Shown here: positions 16,442 to 24,496 of the stretch, piece by piece
Layout of the letters: the number at the start of each line of letters is the position of its first letter
Numbering within the stretch: position 1 is the first letter of the stretch
Assembly: GCA_963756745.1 (NCBI GenBank)
Contig: CAVWOU010000012.1
Coordinates: 62,001 to 126,000 of the forward strand
Length of the DNA stretch: 64,000 bases
Source: DASPWW01 sp963756745
Lineage (GTDB): Bacteria; Actinomycetota; Thermoleophilia; Solirubrobacterales; 70-9
Direction of reading: 5' to 3'
The notes under the pieces: model-generated
Database searches by the model: none
Seen by the model: only the letters and a program-made list of their open reading frames with translations
Told to the model about the DNA's origin: nothing
Program-made: the position numbers and the translations under genes

Positions 16442-17154
16442 GGTTCGGGCGCCCGCGGCGCCACTTTCGCCGCACCGGGTCGACCAACGAGCGCGCGCGG
16501 GAGCTGGTCGAGGCCGGTGCGCCGTCCGGAACAGTGGTCACCGCAGCCGAGCAGACGGCGGGGCGCGGCCGGCGGGGCCGGAGCTGGGCCGCACCGGCCG
16601 GCAAGGCGCTGCTCTACTCGGCGATCCTGCGACCGCTCGACGCCCGTCACGGGATGCTCCCGGTGGCGGCGCCGCTCGCTGTCGCGGAGGCGGTGGAAGC
16701 GGTTGCTCCGGAGCGCTGCGAGGTCAAGTGGCCCAACGACGTGTGGATCGCGCGGCGCAAGGTTGCCGGCGTTTTGATCGAGGCGCGCCCGCCCGAGTGG
16801 GCCGTGATCGGCGTGGGGCTCAACGTCTCGATCGAGGAGGGCGAGCTGCCGGCGGATCTGCGCTGGCCTGCGACGTCGATCGGGCATAGGGCCACCGTCG
16901 AGGGGGCGCTGAAGGCACTCGACGACCGGCTCGGAGAGTGGGTCGAGGCGCCGAGCGACCGGGTGCTCGCCGCGTACGCCGAGCGCGATGCGCTGCGTGG
17001 CCGTGAGGTCGCGTGGGAGGGCGGCCCGGCCGACTCGGAGGCCGGTCGCGGAATCGCCGTCGGGATCGACGAGTCGGGGAACCTGGTCGTCGAGCTGGAG
17101 TCAGGCCGCCGGATCGCCCTCGGCGCCGGGGAGGTCCAGCTGAGCCCTGGCTAG
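16438..17154 (+). CDS. birA: biotin--[acetyl-CoA-carboxylase] ligase (class I, no DNA-binding domain)
   Basis: 238 residues. It activates biotin to biotinyl-AMP and transfers it to the biotin carrier lysine. Motifs: STNERARELV, TAAEQTAGRGRRGRSWAAP with the adenylate-binding GRGRRG (about 41-46), CEVKWPNDVWIARRKVAGVLIE and VIGVGLNVSIEEGELP, then the small C-terminal beta-barrel. No N-terminal HTH is present, so it is not a BirA repressor. The likely substrate in this window is Lys556 of the carboxylase at 51944-53716. It converges on the helicase gene with a 4-bp overlap of stops. Confidence 0.9.
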   Translation: MRFGRPRRHFRRTGSTNERARELVEAGAPSGTVVTAAEQTAGRGRRGRSWAAPAGKALLYSAILRPLDARHGMLPVAAPLAVAEAVEAVAPERCEVKWPNDVWIARRKVAGVLIEARPPEWAVIGVGLNVSIEEGELPADLRWPATSIGHRATVEGALKALDDRLGEWVEAPSDRVLAAYAERDALRGREVAWEGGPADSEAGRGIAVGIDESGNLVVELESGRRIALGAGEVQLSPG

Positions 17155-19625
17155 GCGGGCGCCTCTTCGGGCGCGCGGTCGGGCGCGTCGCCTCCGTTCG
17201 GCTTCCCGTTCTCGCCGCCCGACTTCGAGCGCCGCCGCCGGCGCCTGCCGCCGGAGCGCGGGAAGTTGCGCAGCAGCTCGCGCGCGACCGCGGAGGGCTT
17301 GCGCGAGGTCCGCATCCGGGCGCCGCGGAGCGCCTCCTCGGCCTCCGGCGTATGCGCGACGGCGGCCGCCAGGAGCGCGACGGCGAGGCGGCGATCGTGC
17401 TGGCGCGCCGCGTGGACGATCCGGCGCGCGTTGCGTCCATGGGCGCGCCCCGACGAGTTCACGAACAGGCCCAGCAGGCGCTTTGTCTCGGGCCAGCGCT
17501 GGACGGCGTACTCCTCGTGAAGCTCGCGCGTGAAGGACGCGAGCCTCCACACCCAGGCCTGCGCCTGGTCGCGGCGACCGATCCTGCGCTCGGCGAGCGC
17601 CTGGAGGAGAACCTTGGTCCCGCCGCGCTTGTCGTCGCGCGACCACCCACCCACCATGTCGATCGCCTCGTCGAAGGAGTCGGGGTCCCGAAGCGCCGCG
17701 ATCTCGCCCAGCGCCTTGAGGCGCAGCTGGTGGTTGCGGTTGCGCTGCACGCAGGTCAGCAGGAACCTCTTGCGCAGCTCCTTCGACTGGTCGTGCTGCA
17801 TCATCGCCTTCGCGCGGCGCCAGTTGTTGGGCGTGACGCGCGCCCCGGCGAGCGCCGCCCACGCGTGCTGCTCGGAGTAGTTGAGGTGCTCGACGGCGAT
17901 CCGCCACAGCTCTCGCTCGAGCACCGCGAGCCGGCGCTCGGAGCTCGCCGACACGGGGACGATCCGGCGCTCGACCCGCACGCGCCGCCCGCGACCGCGC
18001 CGCACCGGGCCGACGACGATCGCCCCTCCCCGGTACACGTCGCGATCGAGCAGGCTGTGCAGGGTGATGATCGTCTCGTCGTGCGTCGTCGCCGGGTGGA
18101 CGAAGTCGATCACGATCCCGGCTTCCTTGCCTGGCGCGCGCCGGGTCACCCGTCCGACGCGCTGCTGGTAGACCCGCCGGGAGGCGGTCGGCGCGAGGTG
18201 CATGCAGATCGTCGCGCGCGGCGAGTTCCAGCCCTCGGCGAGCAGCATCGCGTTGCAGAGCACGTCGACCTCGCCGCGCTCGAACGCCGCCAGCGTCTCG
18301 GCGAGCTCGCGCTTCGGTGTCTCCCCGGAGACGGGGCGGGCGTCTATTCCGGCCGCCTGGAGAGCCTCGGCGACGTGGTGAGCGTGCCGCACGCCGGCGG
18401 TGTAGATGACGCCGGGAACGCGCCGGAAGCGCGACCGGTACAGGTCGGCGACGGCGACATTGAACGGCTGCTGGTCCAGCAGCTTGGCCAGCTCCTCCTG
18501 GTCGAAGTCCTGGTCTACCTCGCCCTTTCGCAGCGGCACCTTGGCGATCGTCCTGACGCCGGGCCCCGGCGGGATCCGCAGGCAGCGAAGCGGCGCGATC
18601 ACGCCGCGGCGCGCGGCCTGCGCGAGGTCGAAGCGCGAGGTCTGGGTCGGGAACAGGTCCGCGACGTGGCGCGCGATCAGCGCGCCGGTAGCGGTCATGC
18701 CGATGTAGACCGGGCCCTGCCAGCTGCGGATGCAGGCGCTCGTCTTCTCGCCGAGCGCCGTGTGGGCCTCGTCGCAGATCACGATCGCGTACGCGTCGGA
18801 GATCCGGCTCGCGTTGCGGACGAACCACTGGTAGGTCTCGACCGTGACCGGCCCGTAGGGGTGGTCCTTGCCGTCGAGCAGCGCCGGTGAGAGCCGATCG
18901 CCGTAGCCGCGGTCCTTGATCTCGCCGATGAACTGGTTCACGAGGTTGCGCCGGTGGGTGAGGATCAGGACCCCGCCGGTGCGCGACGCCTCGATGAACC
19001 CGACCGCCGCGACCGTCTTGCCGGCGCCCGTGGCGTGCTCGAACCAGAACCTGCGGCTCTCGCCCGGGTCCTCCGGCGCCTCATCGACGACCTCTACCGC
19101 GGCTGCGGGCTCGTCCCAGTCCTGAGGCTCCTCGTCCGGCTCCAGCAGCTCCTCCTCCTCGGCGGGAGGCGGGCCGTTCGAGCCCTCGTCGTCGCCATTG
19201 GCGCGATCGGATGCGTCGCGTACCGCGGCGCTCGGCCCGTTGGAGCGACCGTTCGCTCCCGGATCCTCGACCTCGGTGGTGAGCGCCGCGAGCGTTCCGG
19301 ACAGCGCATCGACCTGGTGGGCCGAGAGCTCCGCTCCGTCGGCGAGATGCGGCGTTTCCTCGTCGAGCAGCCGCTCGAGCCCTAACAGCAGCGAGTACTG
19401 CTGCCGCCACTCGATCGAGGGGTTCTCGCGGCCGTCCGCGATCTCCTCGAGCGCGGCGTCGAACGCGAGCCGCCGCGCGCTCCCGGGAACGAGATCCTCG
19501 AGCTCCTCGCCCTCGAGCAGGATCGGCTCGCGCGTGAACTCCTGCACGCGCTCGAGGTCGGCGCGCTTGACAGCGGCGCTCGAGCGGGCCTTCGTCGCGC
19601 CCGCGACTTGAGAACTGTCAGCCAT
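17151..19625 (-). CDS. DEAD/DEAH-box superfamily 2 helicase with novel C-terminal region
   Basis: 824 residues. An N-terminal helical part is followed by a long acidic, glycine/proline-rich linker (about 120-195). The helicase core comprises Walker A FEHATGAGKTVA (about 203), motif Ia LTHRRNLVNQF, DEAH in AIVICDEAHTALG, motif III MTATG, motif V LLAEGWNSPRATI and motif VI YQQRVGRVTRR. This resembles SSL2/type III restriction-like helicases. From about 540 to 790 lies an alpha-helical region with repeated W/L-rich helices and no domain I recognise, ending in a basic tail (GGRRRRRRSKSGG) likely to bind nucleic acid. The adjacent genes do not suggest a restriction system. Confidence 0.8.
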   Translation of the reverse strand: MADSSQVAGATKARSSAAVKRADLERVQEFTREPILLEGEELEDLVPGSARRLAFDAALEEIADGRENPSIEWRQQYSLLLGLERLLDEETPHLADGAELSAHQVDALSGTLAALTTEVEDPGANGRSNGPSAAVRDASDRANGDDEGSNGPPPAEEEELLEPDEEPQDWDEPAAAVEVVDEAPEDPGESRRFWFEHATGAGKTVAAVGFIEASRTGGVLILTHRRNLVNQFIGEIKDRGYGDRLSPALLDGKDHPYGPVTVETYQWFVRNASRISDAYAIVICDEAHTALGEKTSACIRSWQGPVYIGMTATGALIARHVADLFPTQTSRFDLAQAARRGVIAPLRCLRIPPGPGVRTIAKVPLRKGEVDQDFDQEELAKLLDQQPFNVAVADLYRSRFRRVPGVIYTAGVRHAHHVAEALQAAGIDARPVSGETPKRELAETLAAFERGEVDVLCNAMLLAEGWNSPRATICMHLAPTASRRVYQQRVGRVTRRAPGKEAGIVIDFVHPATTHDETIITLHSLLDRDVYRGGAIVVGPVRRGRGRRVRVERRIVPVSASSERRLAVLERELWRIAVEHLNYSEQHAWAALAGARVTPNNWRRAKAMMQHDQSKELRKRFLLTCVQRNRNHQLRLKALGEIAALRDPDSFDEAIDMVGGWSRDDKRGGTKVLLQALAERRIGRRDQAQAWVWRLASFTRELHEEYAVQRWPETKRLLGLFVNSSGRAHGRNARRIVHAARQHDRRLAVALLAAAVAHTPEAEEALRGARMRTSRKPSAVARELLRNFPRSGGRRRRRRSKSGGENGKPNGGDAPDRAPEEAPA

Positions 19626-19740
19626 TCAGGGCCATTGGTCGCGCGCTCTCACGGCATGCGCGACTCGCAGGGGGAGAGCGCAATAGTCGCTGGAGGTCGC
19701 CGGGACCCGGTGTCTATAACCGGGCCGGACGCCCTCCCTC

Positions 19741-19765
19741 GCGGTCCAGATTCCCGGTGGACCGC
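19741..19765. other. hairpin in divergent intergenic region
   Basis: GCGGTCCA and TGGACCGC form perfect 8-bp arms around a 9-nt loop. The 19626-19817 gap separates the divergent helicase and TlpA-like genes, so this is not a terminator of either. It may be an operator or 5'-UTR structure. Nothing else definite is seen in the gap apart from a 10-bp palindrome ACCGTACGGT close to 19800. Confidence 0.3.
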
Positions 19766-19817
19766 CATCAATTAAACCATCCGGCGCCCCGTAATGACCG
19801 TACGGTTGAATGAACCC

Positions 19818-20453
19818 ATGAGCAACCGCAAACATTTGCGGCACAACCGCCAAGTTCGCAAGCGCACTTGGCGGTGGTCGGTGGTCTGCGTCGCTGCGAT
19901 TGCGCTCGCGGGATGCGGGAGTGACGACGAAGGGAGCGGGACCTCCGGTTCGGCGCCCCCGGCGGCGGCCGCGTCGAAGGGCGCGCCCCCGAAGCTGGCG
20001 GCGCTGCAGGAAGAGCAGAACGAGCTGCTGCCGGGAGGCACCGAGGCGTTCGATGCCCGGCTGCGCGAGCTCGAGGGCTACCCGGTCGTAGTCAACAAAT
20101 GGGCGTCGTGGTGCGGGCCCTGCCGCGCCGAGTTCCCCTACTTCCAGTCCGAGGCGGCGAAGAGGGGCGACGAGGTCGCCTTCCTCGGGGTGAACTCGAA
20201 CGACGGCGAGGACTCGGCGGCGGAGTTCCTGGCCGAGTTTCCGGTCCCCTATCCGAGCTACCTCGACCCCGACCTGAAGATCGCCGACGGGATCGAGGGC
20301 GCTCTGGCGTTCCCCGCGACCGGGTTCTACGACCGCCGCGGGGAGCTTGCGTACGTTCGCAACGGCCCGTACGCAGAACGCCGACGAGCTCGCCGCCGAC
20401 ATCGAGCGATACGCGCGGTAGCTGGGCGAGCCGCGCGGGCCGGTAGCGGATAA
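19818..20453 (+). CDS. TlpA/ResA-like thioredoxin-fold lipoprotein, frameshifted at 3' end
   Basis: Start is ATG 19818 or 19794; both precede a signal segment ending in the lipobox LAGC (IALAGCGSDDEG). A thioredoxin-like domain follows with the active site WASWCGPCRAEFP (CxxC), then FLGVNSNDGEDSAAEFL and the cis-Pro region FPATGFYDRRGELAYVRNGPY. Such proteins reduce disulfides outside the membrane, often apocytochrome c Cys pairs (CcmG/ResA role), which would suit the nearby ccm genes. After GPY the frame turns arginine-rich. Dropping one G near 20373 gives NADELAADIERYAR and a stop at 20421, the expected family ending. Confidence 0.75.
   Translation: MSNRKHLRHNRQVRKRTWRWSVVCVAAIALAGCGSDDEGSGTSGSAPPAAAASKGAPPKLAALQEEQNELLPGGTEAFDARLRELEGYPVVVNKWASWCGPCRAEFPYFQSEAAKRGDEVAFLGVNSNDGEDSAAEFLAEFPVPYPSYLDPDLKIADGIEGALAFPATGFYDRRGELAYVRNGPYAERRRARRRHRAIRAVAGRAARAGSG
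19826..19874. repeat. palindromic repeat, copy 1 (two adjacent hairpins)
   Basis: First hairpin CCGCAAA-CA-TTTGCGG (19826-19841). The second, 19847-19874, has 13-nt arms CCGCCAAGTTCGC and GCGCACTTGGCGG with one mismatch. The sequence then continues GTGGTC. The second hairpin is related to those at 22663-22688 and 30198-30224. It overlaps the 5' end of the TlpA-like gene and is translated as part of its cytoplasmic leader. Confidence 0.6.
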
Positions 20454-20462
20454 TCCACGGTG

Positions 20463-21836
20463 ATGACCGCACGCGGGGTTCGCCTGCTCCTCTCGGGAGC
20501 GCTTGCGCTCCTCGGCGGGCTGTTGCTAGCCGGCGGAGCGGGGGGTCAGCAGGGCGGAACCGCGTACTCGATCGAGCTCACCGGGACGATCGACCCGGCG
20601 ACCGAGCAGTGGCTCGGGCAGGCGCTCGGCGATGCGGAGGAGGACGGGGCGGAGGTCGCGATCATCCGCATCGACACCCCGGGCGGGCTGGACAGCTCGA
20701 CCCGCGAGATGGTCAAGGACATCATCGCCGCGCCGATGCCGGTGATCGCCTACGTGTCCCCCGACGGGGCGCGCGCGGCTTCGGCGGGTTTGTTCATCAC
20801 CGAGGCGACCGACGTCGCGGCGATGGCGCCGCAGACGAACATCGGCTCGGCGACGCCGATCTCGATCGGGCCCGGCGAGACGAACAAGGTGCTTGGGCGA
20901 AAGATCGAGAACGACGCCGCGGCCTACGTCCGCGCGCTTGCCGAGGAGCACGGTCGCAACGGCGACCTCGCCGCGAAGATGGTCACCGATGCCGTCAACC
21001 GCACCGCCGAGGAGGCAGAGCGCGCCGGCCTCATCGACGTCATCGCGTCGAGCGAGCAGGAGCTGCTCGACGAGCTCGACGGGTTCCGGGTCCAGGGGCC
21101 GAAGTCGCAGCGCCTCGCGACCGCGGGGCTCGAGATCGAGCGTCACGACATGCCGCTCCAGTTCGAGCTGCTCCAGATCATCGTCAATCCGACGATCTCC
21201 TACCTGCTGCTTCTCGCGGGCCTGGTCGGGCTGGCGATCGAGCTGTTCAGCGGCGGGAGCACGATCGTCCCCGGGGTGTTCGGGGCGATCTCGCTGCTGC
21301 TCGGGCTCTACGGCACCGCGCAGCTCCCGGTGACCCTCGTCGGCATCCTGCTCCTCGTCCTGGGGGTGGCGCTGATAATCGCGGAGGCCCACGTCGTCCC
21401 CACCCACGGGATCCTCGGCGCCGCGGGGGTCGCCGCGCTGGTCGTGGCGGGCCTGGTGCTCTACAACACCGACTCGGACTCGTTCGAGGTCTCCGTCCTG
21501 GCCGTCGTGGTGACCGGGCTGCTGCTCGGTGGCTTCCTGGCGTTCGCGGTGCAGCGCACCTTCGTCGCCCACCAGCGTCCGGTGAGGACCGGGTGGGAGG
21601 AGATGGTCGGCGCCATGGGGGAGGTGCGCGAGCCCCTCGACCCGATCGGCCAGGTGTTCGTCGAGGGGGCGCTGTGGCGGGCGCGGCCCGCCGACGAGGG
21701 GAGCAGCGTGGGGCGCGGGTATAGAGTCCGAGTCGAGTCCGTCGAGGGCCTCACCCTGATCGTGCGCCCAGTGCCTCTGGAGGACGAAGGGGAAGGCGTC
21801 GAGACGGGGGAGAAGGCACAGGAAGGAGCCGCATAG
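20463..21836 (+). CDS. NfeD family membrane serine protease (long form)
   Basis: 457 residues from ATG 20463 (GTG 20460 is possible). A signal peptide, then a ClpP/crotonase-like protease domain: AIIRIDTPGGLDSSTREM, PVIAYVSPDGARAASAGLFI with the catalytic Ser region (family pattern 'ArAASAG'), and MVTDAVNRTAEEAERAGLIDVIA with a conserved Lys nearby. Four to five membrane helices (about 240-365) and a C-terminal OB-fold NfeD domain (GQVFVEGALWRARPADEG) follow. NfeD1b proteases cleave hydrophobic C termini of stomatin-type partners; the SPFH gene directly downstream (start at this stop) is the classic partner. Confidence 0.88.
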   Translation: MTARGVRLLLSGALALLGGLLLAGGAGGQQGGTAYSIELTGTIDPATEQWLGQALGDAEEDGAEVAIIRIDTPGGLDSSTREMVKDIIAAPMPVIAYVSPDGARAASAGLFITEATDVAAMAPQTNIGSATPISIGPGETNKVLGRKIENDAAAYVRALAEEHGRNGDLAAKMVTDAVNRTAEEAERAGLIDVIASSEQELLDELDGFRVQGPKSQRLATAGLEIERHDMPLQFELLQIIVNPTISYLLLLAGLVGLAIELFSGGSTIVPGVFGAISLLLGLYGTAQLPVTLVGILLLVLGVALIIAEAHVVPTHGILGAAGVAALVVAGLVLYNTDSDSFEVSVLAVVVTGLLLGGFLAFAVQRTFVAHQRPVRTGWEEMVGAMGEVREPLDPIGQVFVEGALWRARPADEGSSVGRGYRVRVESVEGLTLIVRPVPLEDEGEGVETGEKAQEGAA

Positions 21837-22639
21837 TGGCAGTGGTCATCGGAGTCGTCGTCGTCCTCGCCCTCTTCGTGCTGATCCTGCTCGCTTCGGC
21901 GATCCGCATACTGCGAGAGTACGAGCGCGGGGTGATCTTCCGCCTCGGGCGGCTGATCGCGCAGAAGGGCCCGGGACTGGTCCTGCTGATCCCGATCGTC
22001 GACCGGATGGTCCGCGTCGACCTGCGAACCGTGACGCTGAACGTGCCGCCGCAGGAGCTGATCACGCGCGACAACGTGACGGTGCGCGTGAACGCCGTCG
22101 TCTACTTCAGGGTCGTCGACCCGAACCGCGCGATCACCGAGGTCGAGAACTTCCTGCTCGCGACGTCGCAGATCGCGCAGACGACGCTGCGCTCGGTGCT
22201 CGGCAAGGCGGAGCTCGACGCGCTGCTGTCGGAGCGCGAGCGCCTCAACACCGAGCTTCAGCAGATCATCGACGACCAGACCGAGCCGTGGGGGATAAAG
22301 GTGTCCACCGTCGAGGTCAAGGACGTCGAGCTGCCGACCGAGATGCAGCGCGCGATCGCGCGCCAGGCCGAAGCCGAGCGCGAGCGGCGTGCGAAGATCA
22401 TCAACGCCGACGGCGAGTTCCAGGCGGCGGAGAAGCTCGCCGATGCGGCGGACATCATCAGTCGCAATCCCGCCACGCTCCAGCTCCGCTACCTCCAGAC
22501 GCTGCTCGAGATCGGGGTAAACCAGAACTCGACCGTGGTGTTCCCGCTTCCGCTCGACCTGATCAAGCCGTTCGCCGGCGCGCTCAGTGCGTTTCAGGAG
22601 CGCGACGAAGGCGGGACCAGCCGCCCCGACGGGCCCTGA
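21836..22639 (+). CDS. SPFH domain protein (stomatin/slipin type)
   Basis: 267 residues, GTG start touching the NfeD stop. One N-terminal membrane helix (VVIGVVVVLALFVLILLASA) is followed by the SPFH domain: IRILREYERGVIFRLGRLI, GPGLVLLIPIVDRMVRVDLR and VTVRVNAVVYFRVVDPNRAI. A coiled-coil region (EMQRAIARQAEAERERRAKIIN) and a C-terminal NSTVVFPLPLDLI complete it. This is a near-textbook prokaryotic slipin, organising membrane microdomains and forming a pair with NfeD. The hydrophobic C-terminal stretch is the segment cleaved by NfeD proteases in archaeal examples. Confidence 0.92.
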   Translation: MAVVIGVVVVLALFVLILLASAIRILREYERGVIFRLGRLIAQKGPGLVLLIPIVDRMVRVDLRTVTLNVPPQELITRDNVTVRVNAVVYFRVVDPNRAITEVENFLLATSQIAQTTLRSVLGKAELDALLSERERLNTELQQIIDDQTEPWGIKVSTVEVKDVELPTEMQRAIARQAEAERERRAKIINADGEFQAAEKLADAADIISRNPATLQLRYLQTLLEIGVNQNSTVVFPLPLDLIKPFAGALSAFQERDEGGTSRPDGP

Positions 22640-22662
22640 GTCCCGCGAAGCCCACCCGCAAC

Positions 22663-22688
22663 CGCCAATTTCGCTTGCGAAATTGGCG
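22663..22688. repeat. palindromic repeat, copy 2 (before galT)
   Basis: CGCCAATTTCGC and GCGAAATTGGCG: perfect 12-bp arms around TT. It lies between the SPFH gene stop (22639) and the GTG of galT (22695), ending 6 nt before the start codon. It could act as a bidirectional hairpin (no T-tract) or as a REP-like element. See copies at 19847-19874 and 30198-30224. Confidence 0.6.
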
Positions 22689-22694
22689 AGTGAT

Positions 22695-23744
22695 GTGAGT
22701 CCCGAGATTCGGATCGATCAGCTCACCGGGCTGCGCTCGGTGCTTGCGCCCGGGCGCGCCGAGCGGCCCGACGCGTTCGCCGGCGCGAGACCAGGGCAGC
22801 CCGCGGACACCGGCGGCGAGTGTCCGTTCTGCGAGGGCCACGAGGACCGCACCCCTCCCGAGGTCTACGCGGTCCGGCCGGGGGGCGGCGGGCCGGACAC
22901 CCCGGGCTGGACCACACGCGTGGTGCCGAACCTGTACCCGGTGCTGTCGGGTGACGACACGGACGAGGTCGCGGGCGCGGTCGAATCCGGGATCGCGAGC
23001 TCGGCCGATCCGCTCGGGGGCTCGACGCGGTCGGGTGCGCCGGACGCGTTCTCGTCGTCCGCGGCTCGCGGCGCGCACGAGGTGATCGTGAACGCGCCAC
23101 ACCACGTCGCGGCGCTGGCGGAGCTGTCCGCGGAGAGCTTTGGCGCGGCGGTGGCGACGTGGCGCGAACGGATCCGGGCCCACGCGGGCGAAGCGGCCTA
23201 TTGTCATTTGATCGTCAACGAGGGCCCCGACGCGGGAGCCTCGCTCGAGCACACGCATGCGCAGCTCTACGCGCTCGACTTCGTCCCGATCGACGTCGCG
23301 CGCGAGCGGGAGCGCTTCACCGCGTACCACGAGCGCACCGCCGGCGGCCACCTGCTCGAGGACGTCGCGGCCGAGGAGGTGCGCCGCCGCGACCGGCTGG
23401 TGGCGATCGACGACGATGCCCTGCTCGTCGCCCCGTGGGCCTCCCGCGCTCCGTTCGAGCTGCGTGTGATCCCGCGCCGACCCGCGGCGAGCTTCGAGGA
23501 CGACGGCGAGGTGGGGACGGCGATGGTGCGACTCGCGCTCACCGCGCTGGCCGAGCTCCTCGGCTCGCCGCAGCTCAACCTCTGGGTGCGAACCGCGCCG
23601 CGGGGCATCGACGAGTTCCACTGGCACGTGGACATCCTCCCGCGGCTGACGGTCCGGGCGGGATTCGAGATGGGCACCGGCGTCGAGGTGGACATCTACC
23701 CGCCCGAGCGCGCGGCCGCCGATCTTCGTAGGGTGATCTCGTGA
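22695..23744 (+). CDS. galT: galactose-1-phosphate uridylyltransferase-like protein (HIT superfamily)
   Basis: 349 residues from GTG 22695. It is expected to transfer UMP between UDP-glucose and hexose-1-phosphate (Leloir pathway). Seen: N-terminal zinc-type CPFCEGHEDRTP (about 48-59), VVPNLYPVL, GAHEVIVNAPHH, EGPDAGASLEHTHAQLYAL with the catalytic H-x-H (about 192-194), and the second HIT-like half FHWHVDILPRL. The sequence is of the short actinobacterial/archaeal type, so it may act as an ADP- or UDP-sugar phosphorylase; the exact substrate is uncertain. A palindromic repeat replaces a clear Shine-Dalgarno. The stop overlaps the next GTG. Confidence 0.8.
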   Translation: MSPEIRIDQLTGLRSVLAPGRAERPDAFAGARPGQPADTGGECPFCEGHEDRTPPEVYAVRPGGGGPDTPGWTTRVVPNLYPVLSGDDTDEVAGAVESGIASSADPLGGSTRSGAPDAFSSSAARGAHEVIVNAPHHVAALAELSAESFGAAVATWRERIRAHAGEAAYCHLIVNEGPDAGASLEHTHAQLYALDFVPIDVARERERFTAYHERTAGGHLLEDVAAEEVRRRDRLVAIDDDALLVAPWASRAPFELRVIPRRPAASFEDDGEVGTAMVRLALTALAELLGSPQLNLWVRTAPRGIDEFHWHVDILPRLTVRAGFEMGTGVEVDIYPPERAAADLRRVIS

Positions 23745-24382
23745 GCCCGCCGCTCTCACGGCCCATCCCACGCTTCATCGCGGACTCCGCGCAGGAGAAG
23801 CTCCCGTACGGCCGCTGGGCGGAGCGCCTGCGGCGCGAGTTCGAGGGCGCGTGCGCCCCGCTGTCCGAGGAGGCGGGGACGGCGCTCGACCCGGAAACGG
23901 TGGAGTGGTTCCCCGAACGGGCCTGGGGCGGGAGGGTCTACGTCCCGGTCACGGGACGGGGCGAGTCGGAGGGGGAGAACCCGATCGAGTACTTCGGTCA
24001 CGTCTCCTTCGTGCGGCCGGACGAGGACGAGCCGCAGGAGCTGCGCGCCATCGCCGACTTCACCGACGTCGTCGCGGAGGCGAATCCGGAGTGGCAGATC
24101 GACCTCAACGACGACGTGATCGGGGCGTGGCGCACGGATGGCGGACGCGGGGGCGACGTCACACTGGTGTGGGGGGTGCCGCTCGTGCGGGGCGCGGTCG
24201 CGGCCACCGCGGAGCTCGACCGCGAGGTCGTCGACCAGGCGCCGATCGACGACGGCCGCTTCACGCTCATCGCGGTGGACGCGGTGAAAGGATTGGGCGA
24301 CGACGATTACCTCGAGATCCAGCTATGGGATCGCCGCGTCAACAAAGTGGCCGCCGAGAGCCTCTACGATCAGGCCGAGTGA
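23741..24382 (+). CDS. conserved hypothetical protein
   Basis: 213 residues, GTG start overlapping galT (GTGA). It is a soluble, acidic protein without signal or membrane segments. Notable segments are GRWAERLRREFEGACAPL, WFPERAWGGRVYVPVTGRG, YFGHVSFVR and DYLEIQLWDRRVNKVAAESL. I do not recognise the family. The tight coupling to galT and the tRNA gene starting right at its stop show it is a genuine gene. Function unknown. Confidence 0.65.
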   Translation: MSPPLSRPIPRFIADSAQEKLPYGRWAERLRREFEGACAPLSEEAGTALDPETVEWFPERAWGGRVYVPVTGRGESEGENPIEYFGHVSFVRPDEDEPQELRAIADFTDVVAEANPEWQIDLNDDVIGAWRTDGGRGGDVTLVWGVPLVRGAVAATAELDREVVDQAPIDDGRFTLIAVDAVKGLGDDDYLEIQLWDRRVNKVAAESLYDQAE

Positions 24383-24456
<74 letters not shown>

Positions 24457-24496
24457 CTTGGCAAATCCTGCGTGAGCGACCGTTAAGGACTTCAGC

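Noticed and set aside
17151..19625. type III restriction or defence island
   Set aside because: There is no methyltransferase, nuclease or other defence gene beside the helicase; the neighbours are birA and a TlpA-like lipoprotein.
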